Of a stretch of DNA of 64,000 nt, positions 1 to 8,575 are shown piece after piece. The notes under the pieces were generated by a model that was not told the origin of the DNA, ran no database searches, and saw only the letters and a program-made list of their open reading frames with translations. How positions within the stretch are numbered: the stretch's first letter is position 1; each line of letters starts with the position of its first letter. The stretch is from Streptomyces sp. NBC_01224. GTDB taxonomy: Bacteria; Actinomycetota; Actinomycetes; Streptomycetales; Streptomycetaceae. The position numbers were made by a program, and so were the translations under genes. The stretch covers positions 4,707,001-4,771,000 of the forward strand of contig NZ_CP108529.1 in assembly GCF_036002945.1 (NCBI RefSeq). Direction: 5' to 3'.

Positions 1-793
1 CGGCGAAGACCAGGCAGTACTTGGCCGTCGGACCGGAACCGGTCTTCACACCGATGGCGCCGCTGTAGCTGCTGAGCATCGTGTTGGTGTTGGACCACGA
101 CATGTAGCGGTAGCCACCGCTCTTCGTGGTGACCTTCTGCTTGGTCGACTTGGTCTTCACGACCGTGCGGAACGTGGAGTTCTTCATCGCGCTGCTGGCG
201 ATCTTCGTCAGGTCGCGCGGCGTCGAGTAGTTCGAGCCGTTCCCTATGCCGTCGAACGAGTCGAAGTGGGTGTTCTTCAGCCCGAGGGACTTGGCCTGGG
301 CGTTCATCTTGCCGACGAACGACTTCACGCGGGCCGCGCGGGTGGTGCCGGAGCCGAACTTGTCGGCCAGCGCGTACGCGGCGTCGCAGCCGGACGGCAG
401 CATCAGGCCGTACAGCAGCTGGCGGACGGTGACCTTGTCGCCCACGATCAGGCGGGCCGACGAGGCGCCCTTGGAGACGATGTAGTCGCTGTACGCCTTC
501 TGGATCGTGACCTTGGAATCCAGGTTGAGGTTCTTCTGCGCCAGAACGACCTTGGCGGTCATGATCTTGGTGGTGGAGCCGGTGGAGCGACGGGTGTCCG
601 CGGCCTTGCTGAACAGGGTCTTCGCGGTGCCGTTGTTCATCACGTAACCGCCCTTGGCGGTGATCGTGGGAGTGGGCGGCGTGGCGGCCTGCGCCGTGGA
701 GGCGAACACACTGCCCGCGATGACGGCACCCGCGGTGAGGGCCACGGTGGCAGTGGCGGAAATGCGGTTTATGCCCTTAATGCCAATTTTCAA
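1..793 (-). CDS. D-alanyl-D-alanine carboxypeptidase (peptidase S11), 3' end outside window
   Basis: Secreted serine penicillin-binding enzyme that trims the terminal D-Ala of peptidoglycan stem peptides. Reading leftward, the protein has a signal peptide ending in an AQAA-type cleavage site (about residues 1-36), then the S11 motifs in order: STTK (SxxK nucleophile motif), SGC as the SxN equivalent in the context LPSGCDAAYAL, and KTG close to the window edge. The start is taken as TTG at 793 because GGAG lies 8 nt upstream and the signal peptide begins there; the nearest ATG (830) is out of frame. The C-terminus lies beyond position 1. The family assignment is clear from the three motifs; the exact start is uncertain. 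Confidence 0.85.
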   Translation of the reverse strand, partial: MKIGIKGINRISATATVALTAGAVIAGSVFASTAQAATPPTPTITAKGGYVMNNGTAKTLFSKAADTRRSTGSTTKIMTAKVVLAQKNLNLDSKVTIQKAYSDYIVSKGASSARLIVGDKVTVRQLLYGLMLPSGCDAAYALADKFGSGTTRAARVKSFVGKMNAQAKSLGLKNTHFDSFDGIGNGSNYSTPRDLTKIASSAMKNSTFRTVVKTKSTKQKVTTKSGGYRYMSWSNTNTMLSSYSGAIGVKTGSGPTAKYCLVFA

Positions 794-1094
794 CTTGAAC
801 GCTCCAAATGCCCCTGGAATGCGGCCACATGAGGGTGCCGCTCGGTGGTGAGACTCATGAGGCCGGGCGAAGGATGTGCTGATTCCTGAGGCAATTTCGG
901 AGCTAACGGCCTCGCCCACGATTGGCAGTGGGAGAAGGAGCGGCGTCTGGGGCCTTCGAATCCAAGGCGGAGGAGGGAGTCGACGCGGAGCGTCGGCGAC
1001 TGACGACAACACCGGAGGCGGAGGTCCCAGACACCGCGACGCCGCTGACAATCGCGGGCGAGGCCGCAAGAGCGGTTCGGGTCTTGGGGGGGTG

Positions 1095-1126
1095 CCCGTC
1101 CGGAACCTGTCCGGATCCCGGACGGG
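1095..1126. terminator. inverted repeat, possible terminator
   Basis: CCCGTCCGG (1095-1103) and CCGGACGGG (1118-1126) form a perfect 9-bp stem with a 14-nt loop, followed on the + strand by TTTC. It lies in the 370-base gap (794-1163) between the carboxypeptidase and the GntR gene, just before the GntR promoter region. The rest of that gap holds no convincing gene on either strand. Confidence 0.4.
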
Positions 1127-1132
1127 TTTCAT

Positions 1133-1166
1133 CATGTACGCATGTTGTATCTATGCTGTGTACATG
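1133..1166 (+). promoter_or_regulatory. candidate operator overlapping the GntR start
   Basis: CATGTAC (1133-1139) and GTACATG (1160-1166) are perfect inverted arms around an AT-richer centre (about TTGTATCTATG). The right arm contains the ATG start codon of the FCD-family regulator. GntR regulators often repress themselves through such palindromes, so this is a candidate autoregulatory site. The symmetry is visible in the sequence; binding is inferred. Confidence 0.5.
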
Positions 1167-1871
1167 CCTGCCGCACCCCCAGTCGTGAAGCCCCTTGCGA
1201 AGTCCGCCGCGCAGTCGACCGTGAAGTCTTCCGTCAAGCAGCCCCCCGCCGCCGAGCGCGTCTACGCCCATATCAAGGAGGCGGTCCTGGACCGCCGCTA
1301 CGAAGGCGGCACGCTCCTCACCGAAGGTGATCTCGCGGAGGCCGTCGGTGTCTCCCGTACGCCCGTGCGCGAAGCGCTGCTGCGGCTGGAGGTCGAGGGG
1401 CTGATCAAGCTGTACCCGAAGAAGGGCGCCCTTGTTCTCGCCGTCTCCGCGCAGGAGATCGCGGATGTGGTGGAGACCCGGCTGCTCGTCGAGGAGTTCG
1501 CGGCCCGCAAGGCCGTTCCCGCCTCCGCGCAGTTGATCGGACGGCTCGAGGAACTTCTTGAGGAGCAGCGGCAGTTGGCCGAGGCCGGGGACCTGGCCGC
1601 CGTGTCCGTGAAGGACCGCTGCTTCCACGCGGAGATCGTGCGCAACGCCGGCAACGACATTCTCTCGCGCCTCTACGACCAGCTGCGCGACCGGCAGTTG
1701 CGGATGGGCGTCGCCGTGATGGAGGCGCACCCGGGCAGGATCGCCGCCAACATCACCGAGCACGGTGAGCTGCTGGAAGCGATCAGGTCCGGTGACGCGG
1801 ACGGTGCCGCACAGGTCGTGCGGCGTCATGTCGGCCGGGTCAAGGTGCTGGTCAGAGGTGAGGACCGGTGA
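1164..1871 (+). CDS. GntR family transcriptional regulator, FCD subfamily
   Basis: DNA-binding regulator of 235 aa. Residues about 30-93 form the GntR winged helix (recognition helix SRTPVREALLRLE), preceded by a Lys/Ala/Pro-rich tail. Residues about 100-225 are an all-helical FCD ligand domain with the expected Asp/His pattern (FHAEIVRNAGN, ITEHGELLEAI, VRRHVGRV) that usually binds a metal and a small organic acid. The ATG at 1164 was chosen because upstream in-frame codons are low-complexity and it coincides with a palindrome that may be the operator. The stop overlaps the next gene's GTG start (GTGA, 1868-1871), so the transporter is translationally coupled and its substrate may be the effector. 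The effector cannot be named from sequence. Confidence 0.88.
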   Translation: MPAAPPVVKPLAKSAAQSTVKSSVKQPPAAERVYAHIKEAVLDRRYEGGTLLTEGDLAEAVGVSRTPVREALLRLEVEGLIKLYPKKGALVLAVSAQEIADVVETRLLVEEFAARKAVPASAQLIGRLEELLEEQRQLAEAGDLAAVSVKDRCFHAEIVRNAGNDILSRLYDQLRDRQLRMGVAVMEAHPGRIAANITEHGELLEAIRSGDADGAAQVVRRHVGRVKVLVRGEDR

Positions 1872-3178
1872 GTTCTGCCGCCGCTCCCACCCTGTCCCTG
1901 CCCGGAGATCCACCCGGCGGCCGGCGTGCCGCGCGGGTCTGGGGCATCGGCGTTGCCGTCTACTTCGTCGCCATCATCTTCCGCACCAGCCTGGGTGTTG
2001 CCGGACTGGATGCCGCCGACCGGTTCCACATCAACGCCTCCGCGCTCTCCACGTTCTCCATCCTTCAGCTGCTCGTCTACGCGGGCATGCAGATACCCGT
2101 CGGCCTGATGGTCGACCGGCTCGGCACCAAGAAGGTCCTCACCCTCGGGGCCGTTCTGTTCACCCTGGGGCAGCTCGGTTTCGCGCTCTCCCCCTCGTAC
2201 GGCATGGCGCTGGCGTCCAGGGCGCTGCTCGGCTGCGGCGACGCGATGACCTTCATCAGCGTGCTGCGGCTCGGTGCCCGCTGGTTCCCGGCCCGGCGCG
2301 GTCCGCTGATCGGGCAGGTCGCCGCGCTCTTCGGGATGGCGGGCAACCTCATCTCGACGCTCTTCATCGCGAGGGCCCTGCACGGATTCGGCTGGACCAC
2401 CACCTTCGTGGGCAGCTCCGCCGCCGGGGTTCTCGTCCTCGTGCTTCTCCTGCTGTTCCTGAAAGACCACCCCGAGGGCCACGAGCCGCCGCCCGTCGAG
2501 CACGCGGGCGCCGCCTACGTACGCAAGCAGATCGCCGCCTCCTGGCGGGAGCCCGGCACCCGGCTCGGTATGTGGGTGCACTTCACCACGCAGTTCCCGG
2601 CCATGGTGTTTCTGCTGCTGTGGGGGCTGCCGTTCCTGGTGGAGGCGCAGGGGCTGAGCCGGTCCACCGCCGGTGAGCTGCTCACCCTGGTGGTGCTCTC
2701 CAACATGGCGTTCGGGCTGGTCTACGGGCAGATCATCGCCCGCCACCACGAGGCCCGCGCCCCGCTGGCGCTCGGGGCGGTCGCCGTGACGGCCCTGCTC
2801 TGGGCGTCGACCATCTTCTACCCGGGCGACCGTGCGCCGATGTGGCTGCTGATCGTCCTGTGCGTGGTGCTCGGCGCGTGCGGTCCCGCCTCGATGATCG
2901 GCTTCGACTTCGCACGGCCCGCCAACCCGCCGGAGCGCCAGGGCACCGCCTCGGGCATCGTGAACATGGGCGGCTTCGTCGCTTCGATGACCACGCTGTT
3001 TGCCGTCGGCGTGCTTCTGGACGCGACCGGCGACAACTACCGGATCGCGTTCGCCTCGGTCTTCGTACTGGAGGCGCTCGGGGTCGTACAGATTCTGCGG
3101 CTGCACTCCCGGGCCACGCACCGCGAGCGGGACCACCATGTGATCAGCCGCGTGGAAGCCGTGCACGTACCCGCGTAA
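1868..3178 (+). CDS. MFS transporter
   Basis: Inner-membrane major facilitator of 436 aa with about twelve hydrophobic segments and the motif A-type loop MVDRLGTKK near residues 81-89 after helix 2. A cytoplasmic central loop (around KDHPEGHEPPPVEH) separates the two six-helix halves. The GTG start overlaps the stop of the FCD regulator by four bases, so the two form a regulator-transporter operon. Substrate unknown; the family also covers nitrate, sugar-acid and drug carriers. A strong hairpin follows the gene. Confidence 0.85.
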   Translation: MSSAAAPTLSLPGDPPGGRRAARVWGIGVAVYFVAIIFRTSLGVAGLDAADRFHINASALSTFSILQLLVYAGMQIPVGLMVDRLGTKKVLTLGAVLFTLGQLGFALSPSYGMALASRALLGCGDAMTFISVLRLGARWFPARRGPLIGQVAALFGMAGNLISTLFIARALHGFGWTTTFVGSSAAGVLVLVLLLLFLKDHPEGHEPPPVEHAGAAYVRKQIAASWREPGTRLGMWVHFTTQFPAMVFLLLWGLPFLVEAQGLSRSTAGELLTLVVLSNMAFGLVYGQIIARHHEARAPLALGAVAVTALLWASTIFYPGDRAPMWLLIVLCVVLGACGPASMIGFDFARPANPPERQGTASGIVNMGGFVASMTTLFAVGVLLDATGDNYRIAFASVFVLEALGVVQILRLHSRATHRERDHHVISRVEAVHVPA

Positions 3179-3197
3179 CGCGCCTGTCGCGCCCTGA

Positions 3198-3236
3198 TCG
3201 GCGGCGCGCCCGTCCTCGCACGACGGGCGCCGCCGA
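3198..3236. terminator. bidirectional terminator hairpin
   Basis: A long GC stem, CGGCGGCGCGCCCGTC pairing imperfectly with GACGGGCGCCGCCG around a 7-nt loop, sits between the convergent MFS and isomerase-like genes. There is no clear T-run, as is common in Streptomyces terminators. Confidence 0.6.
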
Positions 3237-3260
3237 CCACGGTGGCGCGGCGCCGTGGCG

Positions 3261-4085
3261 CTACGGCGTCACGGCGAAGTTCTGCAGGATCGCCTCCGCC
3301 AGATTCTCGTCGCCCTCGACCTTGATCCGGTCCGCGACCGCACCCGCCCGCACCCGCCCGCAGGCGAGGCGGAAGTACGTCTCCCAGTCCATCGCCAGCG
3401 TCACCGCGGGCCCGAGCGACGGCGAACCGTCCACCGAACCGCGGCCCTCCGCGTCGACCCTGACCGTGCGCAGGAACTCCATCGGCCCGTGCACATCGAG
3501 CACGACCGCCGAATTGGCCGGTGCACCCGCGTCCTTGGCGACCACCTTCGGCAGCGCGGCGAGCAGGGTGTCCTGGACGACAGAAGCGCCGGGGGAGTCC
3601 AGATTGCCGGGCTGCCCCAGCGTCGCCCGCAGATCCTGCTCATGCACCCAGACATCGAAGGCCCGCATCCGCAGAGCCAGTTCGAGGGTCTGCTCGGCGC
3701 CGAGCGGCGCCCGAACCATGGTCTCGGGGTCGCGGGTCTCGTTGCGCAGCTGACGTGCGCGGCGAATGATCGTGTACTCCAGCTCGGAGGTCATCTCCGG
3801 CGCGGTGTGGTGGCGCCGCACATCGACCTGCATCTCCATGTAGCGAGCGAAGTCGTTCTGTACATGGTAGAGATCGCGCGGCAGCGTGTGGATCGGACGC
3901 GGGTCGCCGAGCTGCTCGCACTCCATGCCGATGACGTGCGAGACGATGTCACGCACCGACCAGGCTGGGCACGGCGTACGGCGGTTCCACTCTCCCTCGG
4001 CGAGTGGCTTCACCAGCTCGGCTATCGACTCGATGGAGTGGGTCCAGGCATCGGCGTAGGTCTGGAGGCTGGGATGGACGGTCAC
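3261..4085 (-). CDS. maleylpyruvate isomerase family mycothiol-dependent enzyme
   Basis: Cytoplasmic protein of 274 aa. The N-terminal half has a DinB-like four-helix bundle that in this family binds a divalent metal through His residues; candidates here are CPAWSVRDIVSHVIG (about residues 38-52) and VWVHEQDLR (about 144-152). The C-terminal domain ends in the sterol-carrier-like DWETYFRLACGR segment. Family members use mycothiol as cofactor, for example in maleylpyruvate isomerisation, but many Streptomyces paralogues have no known substrate. It stands alone, convergent with the MFS gene and divergent from the hydrolase at 4256. Confidence 0.82.
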   Translation of the reverse strand: MTVHPSLQTYADAWTHSIESIAELVKPLAEGEWNRRTPCPAWSVRDIVSHVIGMECEQLGDPRPIHTLPRDLYHVQNDFARYMEMQVDVRRHHTAPEMTSELEYTIIRRARQLRNETRDPETMVRAPLGAEQTLELALRMRAFDVWVHEQDLRATLGQPGNLDSPGASVVQDTLLAALPKVVAKDAGAPANSAVVLDVHGPMEFLRTVRVDAEGRGSVDGSPSLGPAVTLAMDWETYFRLACGRVRAGAVADRIKVEGDENLAEAILQNFAVTP

Positions 4086-4255
4086 GGGACCCCTCGTGCG
4101 GTTCTGCGGTGCATGGGCTGGAGTGCTGGGCGCGGGCGGCGGGCTGCGTGGGAGGTTCGATCGCTAAGTTACGCTGCGAGCAGGCACCCCGGCAGTGCTT
4201 TCGTGTGACGATCGTAGGCCTGTGTTGACGGCTCGAATGCCAGGACGGTGGTAGT

Positions 4256-5056
4256 GTGCGCGCCTCCCTCATCCAGATCGCAGTAGACCCGGACGAATCC
4301 GTCAATTCCCGTAGGCAACGCGCGGCTTCGCTGATCGCGGCCCAGCGCGGTGCGGATCTGGTGGTTCTTCCCGAACTCTGGCCGGTCGGCGCGTTCGCGT
4401 ACACCGCCTTCGCGGACGAGGCCGAGCCGCTCCAGGGGCCCACCCACGACATCATGGCGAAGGCCGCAGCCGACGCCGGGGTCTGGCTGCACGCGGGCTC
4501 CTTCGTCGAGCGCGCGGCCGACGACACCCTCTACAACACCGCGCTCGTCTTCACACCCGAGGGCGAGCGGGCCGCCGCGTACCGCAAGATCCACCGCTTC
4601 GGCTTCGACCAGGGCGAGGCGGTCATGATGGGCGCCGGCGAGGAGCTGGTCACTGTCACCCTGCCGCAGACCACCCTGGGCCTCGCCACCTGCTATGACC
4701 TGCGCTTCCCGGAAATGTTCCGCGGCCTGGTCGACGCGGGCGCCGAGACGCTGATCGTCGCGGCGGGCTGGCCGGAGCGCCGTCGCGCCCACTGGACGCT
4801 GCTGGCCCGGGCTCGCGCCGTCGAGAACCAGTCGTACGTCCTGGCCGTCGGCACCGCGGGCACCCACGCCGGAATCCAGCAGGCCGGACACAGCATCGTC
4901 GTCGACCCCTGGGGCGAGGTGCTTGCCGAGGCGGGCGCGGACGAGGAGGTGCTCACCGTGGAGTTCGACCCGTCGAAGGTCGCCGCCACGCGCGAGCAGT
5001 TCCCGGCGCTCAAGGACCGGCGGCTGGGGCTGGCCCCGCCCGAGACGGGCGAGTAG
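4256..5056 (+). CDS. carbon-nitrogen hydrolase (nitrilase superfamily)
   Basis: Amidase-type enzyme of 266 aa that hydrolyses a non-peptide C-N bond. The Glu-Lys-Cys triad is complete: E40 in VVLPELWP, K111 in AYRKIHRF and C146 in LATCYDLRFPE. The C-terminal SIVVDPWGEVLAEAG strand is typical of the omega-amidase/Nit branch. The GTG start gives MRASLIQIAV, matching the usual first beta strand. Substrate unknown; omega-amidase or deaminated-glutathione amidase activity is plausible. A parS-like site and a hairpin repeat follow directly. Confidence 0.88.
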   Translation: MRASLIQIAVDPDESVNSRRQRAASLIAAQRGADLVVLPELWPVGAFAYTAFADEAEPLQGPTHDIMAKAAADAGVWLHAGSFVERAADDTLYNTALVFTPEGERAAAYRKIHRFGFDQGEAVMMGAGEELVTVTLPQTTLGLATCYDLRFPEMFRGLVDAGAETLIVAAGWPERRRAHWTLLARARAVENQSYVLAVGTAGTHAGIQQAGHSIVVDPWGEVLAEAGADEEVLTVEFDPSKVAATREQFPALKDRRLGLAPPETGE

Positions 5057-5060
5057 GCAC

Positions 5061-5074
5061 GTTTCACGTGAAAC
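5061..5074. promoter_or_regulatory. parS-like ParB binding site
   Basis: GTTTCACGTGAAAC is a perfect 14-bp palindrome identical to the core of the published Streptomyces parS consensus. It lies in the short gap after the C-N hydrolase. ParB loads at such sites to organise the origin region; in S. coelicolor most copies lie within a few hundred kb of oriC. Binding here is inferred from sequence identity. Confidence 0.85.
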
Positions 5075-5115
5075 CGGGTTCGATGTCATCGCCGGACACA
5101 CCCGCTGATCGCTTT

Positions 5116-5154
5116 GTCCTCAAGTGCCGGACGGGCTTGGTTTTCGAGCCCGTC
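5116..5154. repeat. Streptomyces intergenic repeat with terminator hairpin
   Basis: The stretch from 5116 (GTCCTCAAGTGCCGG) belongs to the dispersed GTCCTCAAACGCCGGACGGGCT-type repeat that recurs at 18831-18855. GACGGGCT (5130-5137) pairs with AGCCCGTC (5147-5154), making a likely bidirectional terminator between the convergent hydrolase and LURP-one genes. Confidence 0.6.
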
Positions 5155-5644
5155 AGTCCTCGTGCTCCTTGTCGGCGAGCACGATGACGCACACCGATAC
5201 GGCGATGAGCAGTGCCACGTCGGCGTCCTCCCGTACGACGTCGATGCCGTACGTGTCCCGGACGGTCAGCCACCGCCGCGAGATCTGGGCCAACAGCTCC
5301 CCGTCGTAGTCGACGGCGAACTCGCGGTCCAGGATCTTGCCGCTGACATCGAGCTCGGTACCGTCCACCAGCGTGACCCGGTAGTGGTTGCGCAGCAGCG
5401 ACAGCCGCTTGCGCTTGACCTTGGCGAGCTGCTCGCCGTCCCGCTCGATGAGCATCGTGTCGCGCAGGCTGAGCAGCTTCTGCCGGATCTCGACCAGGAT
5501 CCGGCCCTGCGCGTCCTTCAGCTCGAAGGTGTCACGCACCCGCATGGCCTTGCCGTCGACGAGGAAGACCTTGCGACCGTCCGCGTCCTCGATCCAGTAG
5601 TCGTCGCCTACAGCGAAGAGCCGTTCACGCACCAGGAATCTCAT
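5153..5644 (-). CDS. LURP-one-related (Tubby C-like fold) family protein
   Basis: Protein of 163 aa made of short alternating beta strands with repeated turns of the type DxxGRKVFLVDGKAMRVRDTFELKD, typical of LOR/YxjI proteins. These adopt a beta-barrel related to the Tubby C-terminal domain and may bind lipids; their role in actinomycetes is unknown. The last about 20 residues are hydrophobic (DVALLIAVSVCVIVLAD) and could anchor or pack the protein. It is divergently transcribed from the thioredoxin/NHL gene with only a short shared upstream region. Confidence 0.8.
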   Translation of the reverse strand: MRFLVRERLFAVGDDYWIEDADGRKVFLVDGKAMRVRDTFELKDAQGRILVEIRQKLLSLRDTMLIERDGEQLAKVKRKRLSLLRNHYRVTLVDGTELDVSGKILDREFAVDYDGELLAQISRRWLTVRDTYGIDVVREDADVALLIAVSVCVIVLADKEHED

Positions 5645-5726
5645 GGCTCACAGGTTCCCCCAGGACCGCCCGGAATACGTGGACCCTCCGGAATGCGTGC
5701 GGGCCATGGTGCTGTTGACTGTTCAC

Positions 5727-7553
5727 ATGGCAACACGTGCGCGCGTCCGGGCCCCCGAGCTGATCGGCAAGGGTGGCTGGCTCAATACAGGCGACCAGCA
5801 GTACGCCCTCGCTGACCTGCGAGGACGCATTGTGATCCTGGATTTCTGGACCTTCTGCTGTGTGAACTGTCTGCATGTTCTCGATGAGCTGCGCGAACTG
5901 GAGGAGAAGCACCGCGACACCGTCGTGATCATCGGTGTGCACTCGCCGAAGTTCGTCCACGAGGCCGAGCACCAGGCAGTCGTCGACGCCGTCGAGCGGT
6001 ACGAGGTCCACCACCCGGTCCTCGACGACCCGGAACTGGCGACGTGGAAGCAGTACGCCGTACGCGCCTGGCCCACGCTCGTCGTCATCGACCCCGAGGG
6101 CTACATCGTCGCCCAGCACGCGGGCGAGGGCCATGCGCACGCCATCGCGAAGCTGGTCGAGGAGCTGGAGACCGAGCACGGCGCCAAGGGCACGCTGCGC
6201 CGCGGCGACGGCCCGTATGTCGCGCCCGAGCCGGTCGCCACGCATCTGCGTTTCCCGGGCAAGGCCCTGCTCCTGCCCGACGGCGGGTTCCTCGTCTCCG
6301 ACACCACCCGCCACCGCCTGGTCGAGATCGGACGTGACGGTGAAACGGTCAGCCGTCATGTCGGTACGGGGGACAGGGGGTTCGCCGACGGCGGGCCCGA
6401 GGAGGTCCGGTTCTCCGAGCCGCAGGGGCTCGCCGTGCTGCCCGACGGCCGGATCGCGGTCGCCGACACCGTCAACCACGCGATTCGCGCCCTCGACCTC
6501 ACCACCGGGGTGACGACGACCCTCGCCGGCACCGGCCGTCAGTGGTGGCAGGGTTCGCCGACGACCGGCCCGGCCCGCGAGGTCGACCTGTCCTCCCCCT
6601 GGGACGTCGCCTGGTTCGCGGACCGGCTGTGGATCGCCATGGCGGGCGTGCACCAGCTGTGGACGTACGACCCCGCGACGGAGACCGTGCAGGTCGCGGC
6701 GGGCACGACCAACGAGGGCCTGGTCGACGGGCCGGCCGACGAGGCCTGGTTCGCCCAGCCATCGGGGCTCGCCACGTCGGCCGACGGGGAGCGCCTGTGG
6801 GTCGCCGACTCGGAGACGTCCGCCCTGCGGTACGTCGAGCGCGACGGCACCGGCTTCGCCGTCCGCACGGCCGTCGGCACCGGCCTCTTCGACTTCGGAC
6901 ACCGCGACGGTGCCGCAGATCAGGCCCTGTTCCAGCATCCGCTGGGCGTGACCGCGCTGCCCGACGGCTCCGTCGCCGTGTGCGACACGTACAACCACGC
7001 GCTGCGGCGCTACGATCCCGCGAGCGGTGAGGTCACCACCCTGGCCACGGATCTGCGCGAGCCCAGCGACGCCGTGCTGGTCGAAGGCGATCTCGTCGTC
7101 GTCGAGTCCGCCCGGCACCGGCTGACCCGGCTGCGGCTTCCGGAGGAGGCTGTACGCGTCGCCGGCCAGGCACACCACACGCAGCGCGCGGCCACCGAGA
7201 TCGCCCCGGGCACGCTCCGGCTCGATGTGGTCTTCCAGGCGCCCGCCGGGCAGAAGCTGGACACCCGGTACGGTCCCTCGACCCGGCTGCTTGTCTCGGC
7301 GACCCCGCCCGAGCTGCTGGCGGAAGGCTCCGGCCCCGGTACCGATCTGTTCCGCGACCTGGTCCTGGCCGATGGCGTCACCGAGGGCGTCCTGCATGTG
7401 TCCGCGATGGCGGCGTCCTGCGACGACGACCCGGAGAACGAGTACCCGGCCTGCCATGTCCACCAACAGGACTGGGGCGTCCCCGTCCGCGTGACCGCGG
7501 AAGGAACGCCCCGGCTGCCGCTGGTGCTGGCAGGGATGGACGAGCAGGCCTGA
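5727..7553 (+). CDS. thioredoxin-like domain and NHL repeat protein
   Basis: Protein of about 608 aa. Residues about 10-150 are a TlpA-like thioredoxin fold with WTFCCVNCLHV (CxxC at residues 45-48), so a thiol-disulfide role is likely. Residues about 185-500 carry NHL/beta-propeller blades, recognisable as repeated LPDG(G/R)xxVxDTxxHRL segments such as LPDGRIAVADTVNHAIR and LPDGSVAVCDTYNHALR. The C-terminal about 100 residues form a further beta-rich domain. The ATG at 5727 starts the conserved region; an in-frame ATG at 5706 is an alternative. No signal peptide is visible, so it is probably cytoplasmic. It resembles NHLRC2-type proteins. Confidence 0.85.
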   Translation: MATRARVRAPELIGKGGWLNTGDQQYALADLRGRIVILDFWTFCCVNCLHVLDELRELEEKHRDTVVIIGVHSPKFVHEAEHQAVVDAVERYEVHHPVLDDPELATWKQYAVRAWPTLVVIDPEGYIVAQHAGEGHAHAIAKLVEELETEHGAKGTLRRGDGPYVAPEPVATHLRFPGKALLLPDGGFLVSDTTRHRLVEIGRDGETVSRHVGTGDRGFADGGPEEVRFSEPQGLAVLPDGRIAVADTVNHAIRALDLTTGVTTTLAGTGRQWWQGSPTTGPAREVDLSSPWDVAWFADRLWIAMAGVHQLWTYDPATETVQVAAGTTNEGLVDGPADEAWFAQPSGLATSADGERLWVADSETSALRYVERDGTGFAVRTAVGTGLFDFGHRDGAADQALFQHPLGVTALPDGSVAVCDTYNHALRRYDPASGEVTTLATDLREPSDAVLVEGDLVVVESARHRLTRLRLPEEAVRVAGQAHHTQRAATEIAPGTLRLDVVFQAPAGQKLDTRYGPSTRLLVSATPPELLAEGSGPGTDLFRDLVLADGVTEGVLHVSAMAASCDDDPENEYPACHVHQQDWGVPVRVTAEGTPRLPLVLAGMDEQA

Positions 7554-7662
7554 CGGCGCCCGGAGCCCCGGACACGGAGGGCCTTCTGCGCCGGGTGAGG
7601 TGTGTGCGGCGGGGGTAGGGGCAGCGTCCCGCGGGGCTCGTCGTACGGCCCGGCTCAGCGGG

Positions 7663-8406
7663 TCAGGAGGTGCCCGCCTGCTTCATGGAGCTCACCGCTT
7701 CGGCGACCGTGCTCCGGTACAGGCCGAGCTTCGGGTCGCGCACCTTCACATCGGGGCCGAGCTCGAAGTTCTGCGTCTCCGCGTTGGGCATGTGGTCGCC
7801 GTCGGCGAGCACGTTCATCTCGTCGATCCAGGTCAGGCCGTTCGCACCGCTCGGGTTGAGGTCGATCACGGCGATGGCGGCCGTCTTGGGCTTGACCGGG
7901 TACGCGGGTGCGCCGCCCAGGCCGCCGGGAACGGTCGGCTGGATGTCGGAGCTGTGGTCCGAGGCCTTCGCGGCGCCCAGGCTGACCCGCGGGAAGTAGC
8001 TCAGGCCGCAGGAGTTCGCGCCGACGTTGTTGACCTCGATCACCTGCTGGGTGGCCGAGCCCTCGCGGGGGTACACGCGCACCGACAAATCCCCGCTCTT
8101 GCACGGGTGCTTGTAGGCGTAGCTGTCGCTGGTGTCGCCGCCCGTCTTGGCGCTGCCGTTGGACGTGCCGGTCTTCGAGGTGCCCGTCTTCGTGGCTCCG
8201 GTGTTCTGCCCGGCACCGCCGGTCTTCGCGGTGCCCGTGGTCGTCGCGTCGGTGGCGTCCGTCGAGGCGGCAGCCGCTGCGGTGTCGCTCGCCGGGCCGG
8301 CGGACTTCGTACCGGAATCATCGCCGCCGCAGGCGGTGAGGGCCAGGGCGAGCACGGCGGTGGTCGCGGCGGCAAGGACGGTGGTGCGGTTGCGGAGCGT
8401 ACTCAT
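7663..8406 (-). CDS. DUF4232 domain lipoprotein
   Basis: Secreted lipoprotein of 247 aa. A signal peptide ends in a lipobox, LALTAC, with the lipidated Cys at residue 26. It is followed by a Thr/Ala/Gly-rich low-complexity spacer (about residues 30-90, with repeated TKTGTSKTGTSN-like units) that would span the cell wall. The C-terminal about 150 residues match the DUF4232 beta-sandwich, with CKSGDLSVRV, VNNVGANSCGLSYFPRV and a NAETQNFELGPD region. The two cysteines could form a disulfide. Function unknown; family members occur in many copies in Streptomyces. It is a single gene. Confidence 0.85.
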   Translation of the reverse strand: MSTLRNRTTVLAAATTAVLALALTACGGDDSGTKSAGPASDTAAAAASTDATDATTTGTAKTGGAGQNTGATKTGTSKTGTSNGSAKTGGDTSDSYAYKHPCKSGDLSVRVYPREGSATQQVIEVNNVGANSCGLSYFPRVSLGAAKASDHSSDIQPTVPGGLGGAPAYPVKPKTAAIAVIDLNPSGANGLTWIDEMNVLADGDHMPNAETQNFELGPDVKVRDPKLGLYRSTVAEAVSSMKQAGTS

Positions 8407-8575
8407 GGAAATTCCCCCGAGTGTGACGGTGCGGCGGACGCCTGGTCATTGGCGAGCGCCCCTGACCTGCTGACATGTATGAGTCTGGGGTGCGTCGCTC
8501 ATGTTCCGCTGGCGTCCCGCTGACGTCCCGCTGACGTCCGGGACCGGGACTCTCATGAAACCGCGGGTGGGCGGC

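Noticed and set aside
5625..7466. 613-aa open frame antisense to the thioredoxin/NHL gene
   Set aside because: Shadow frame of a GC-rich gene; no family resemblance, while the sense frame has clear domains.
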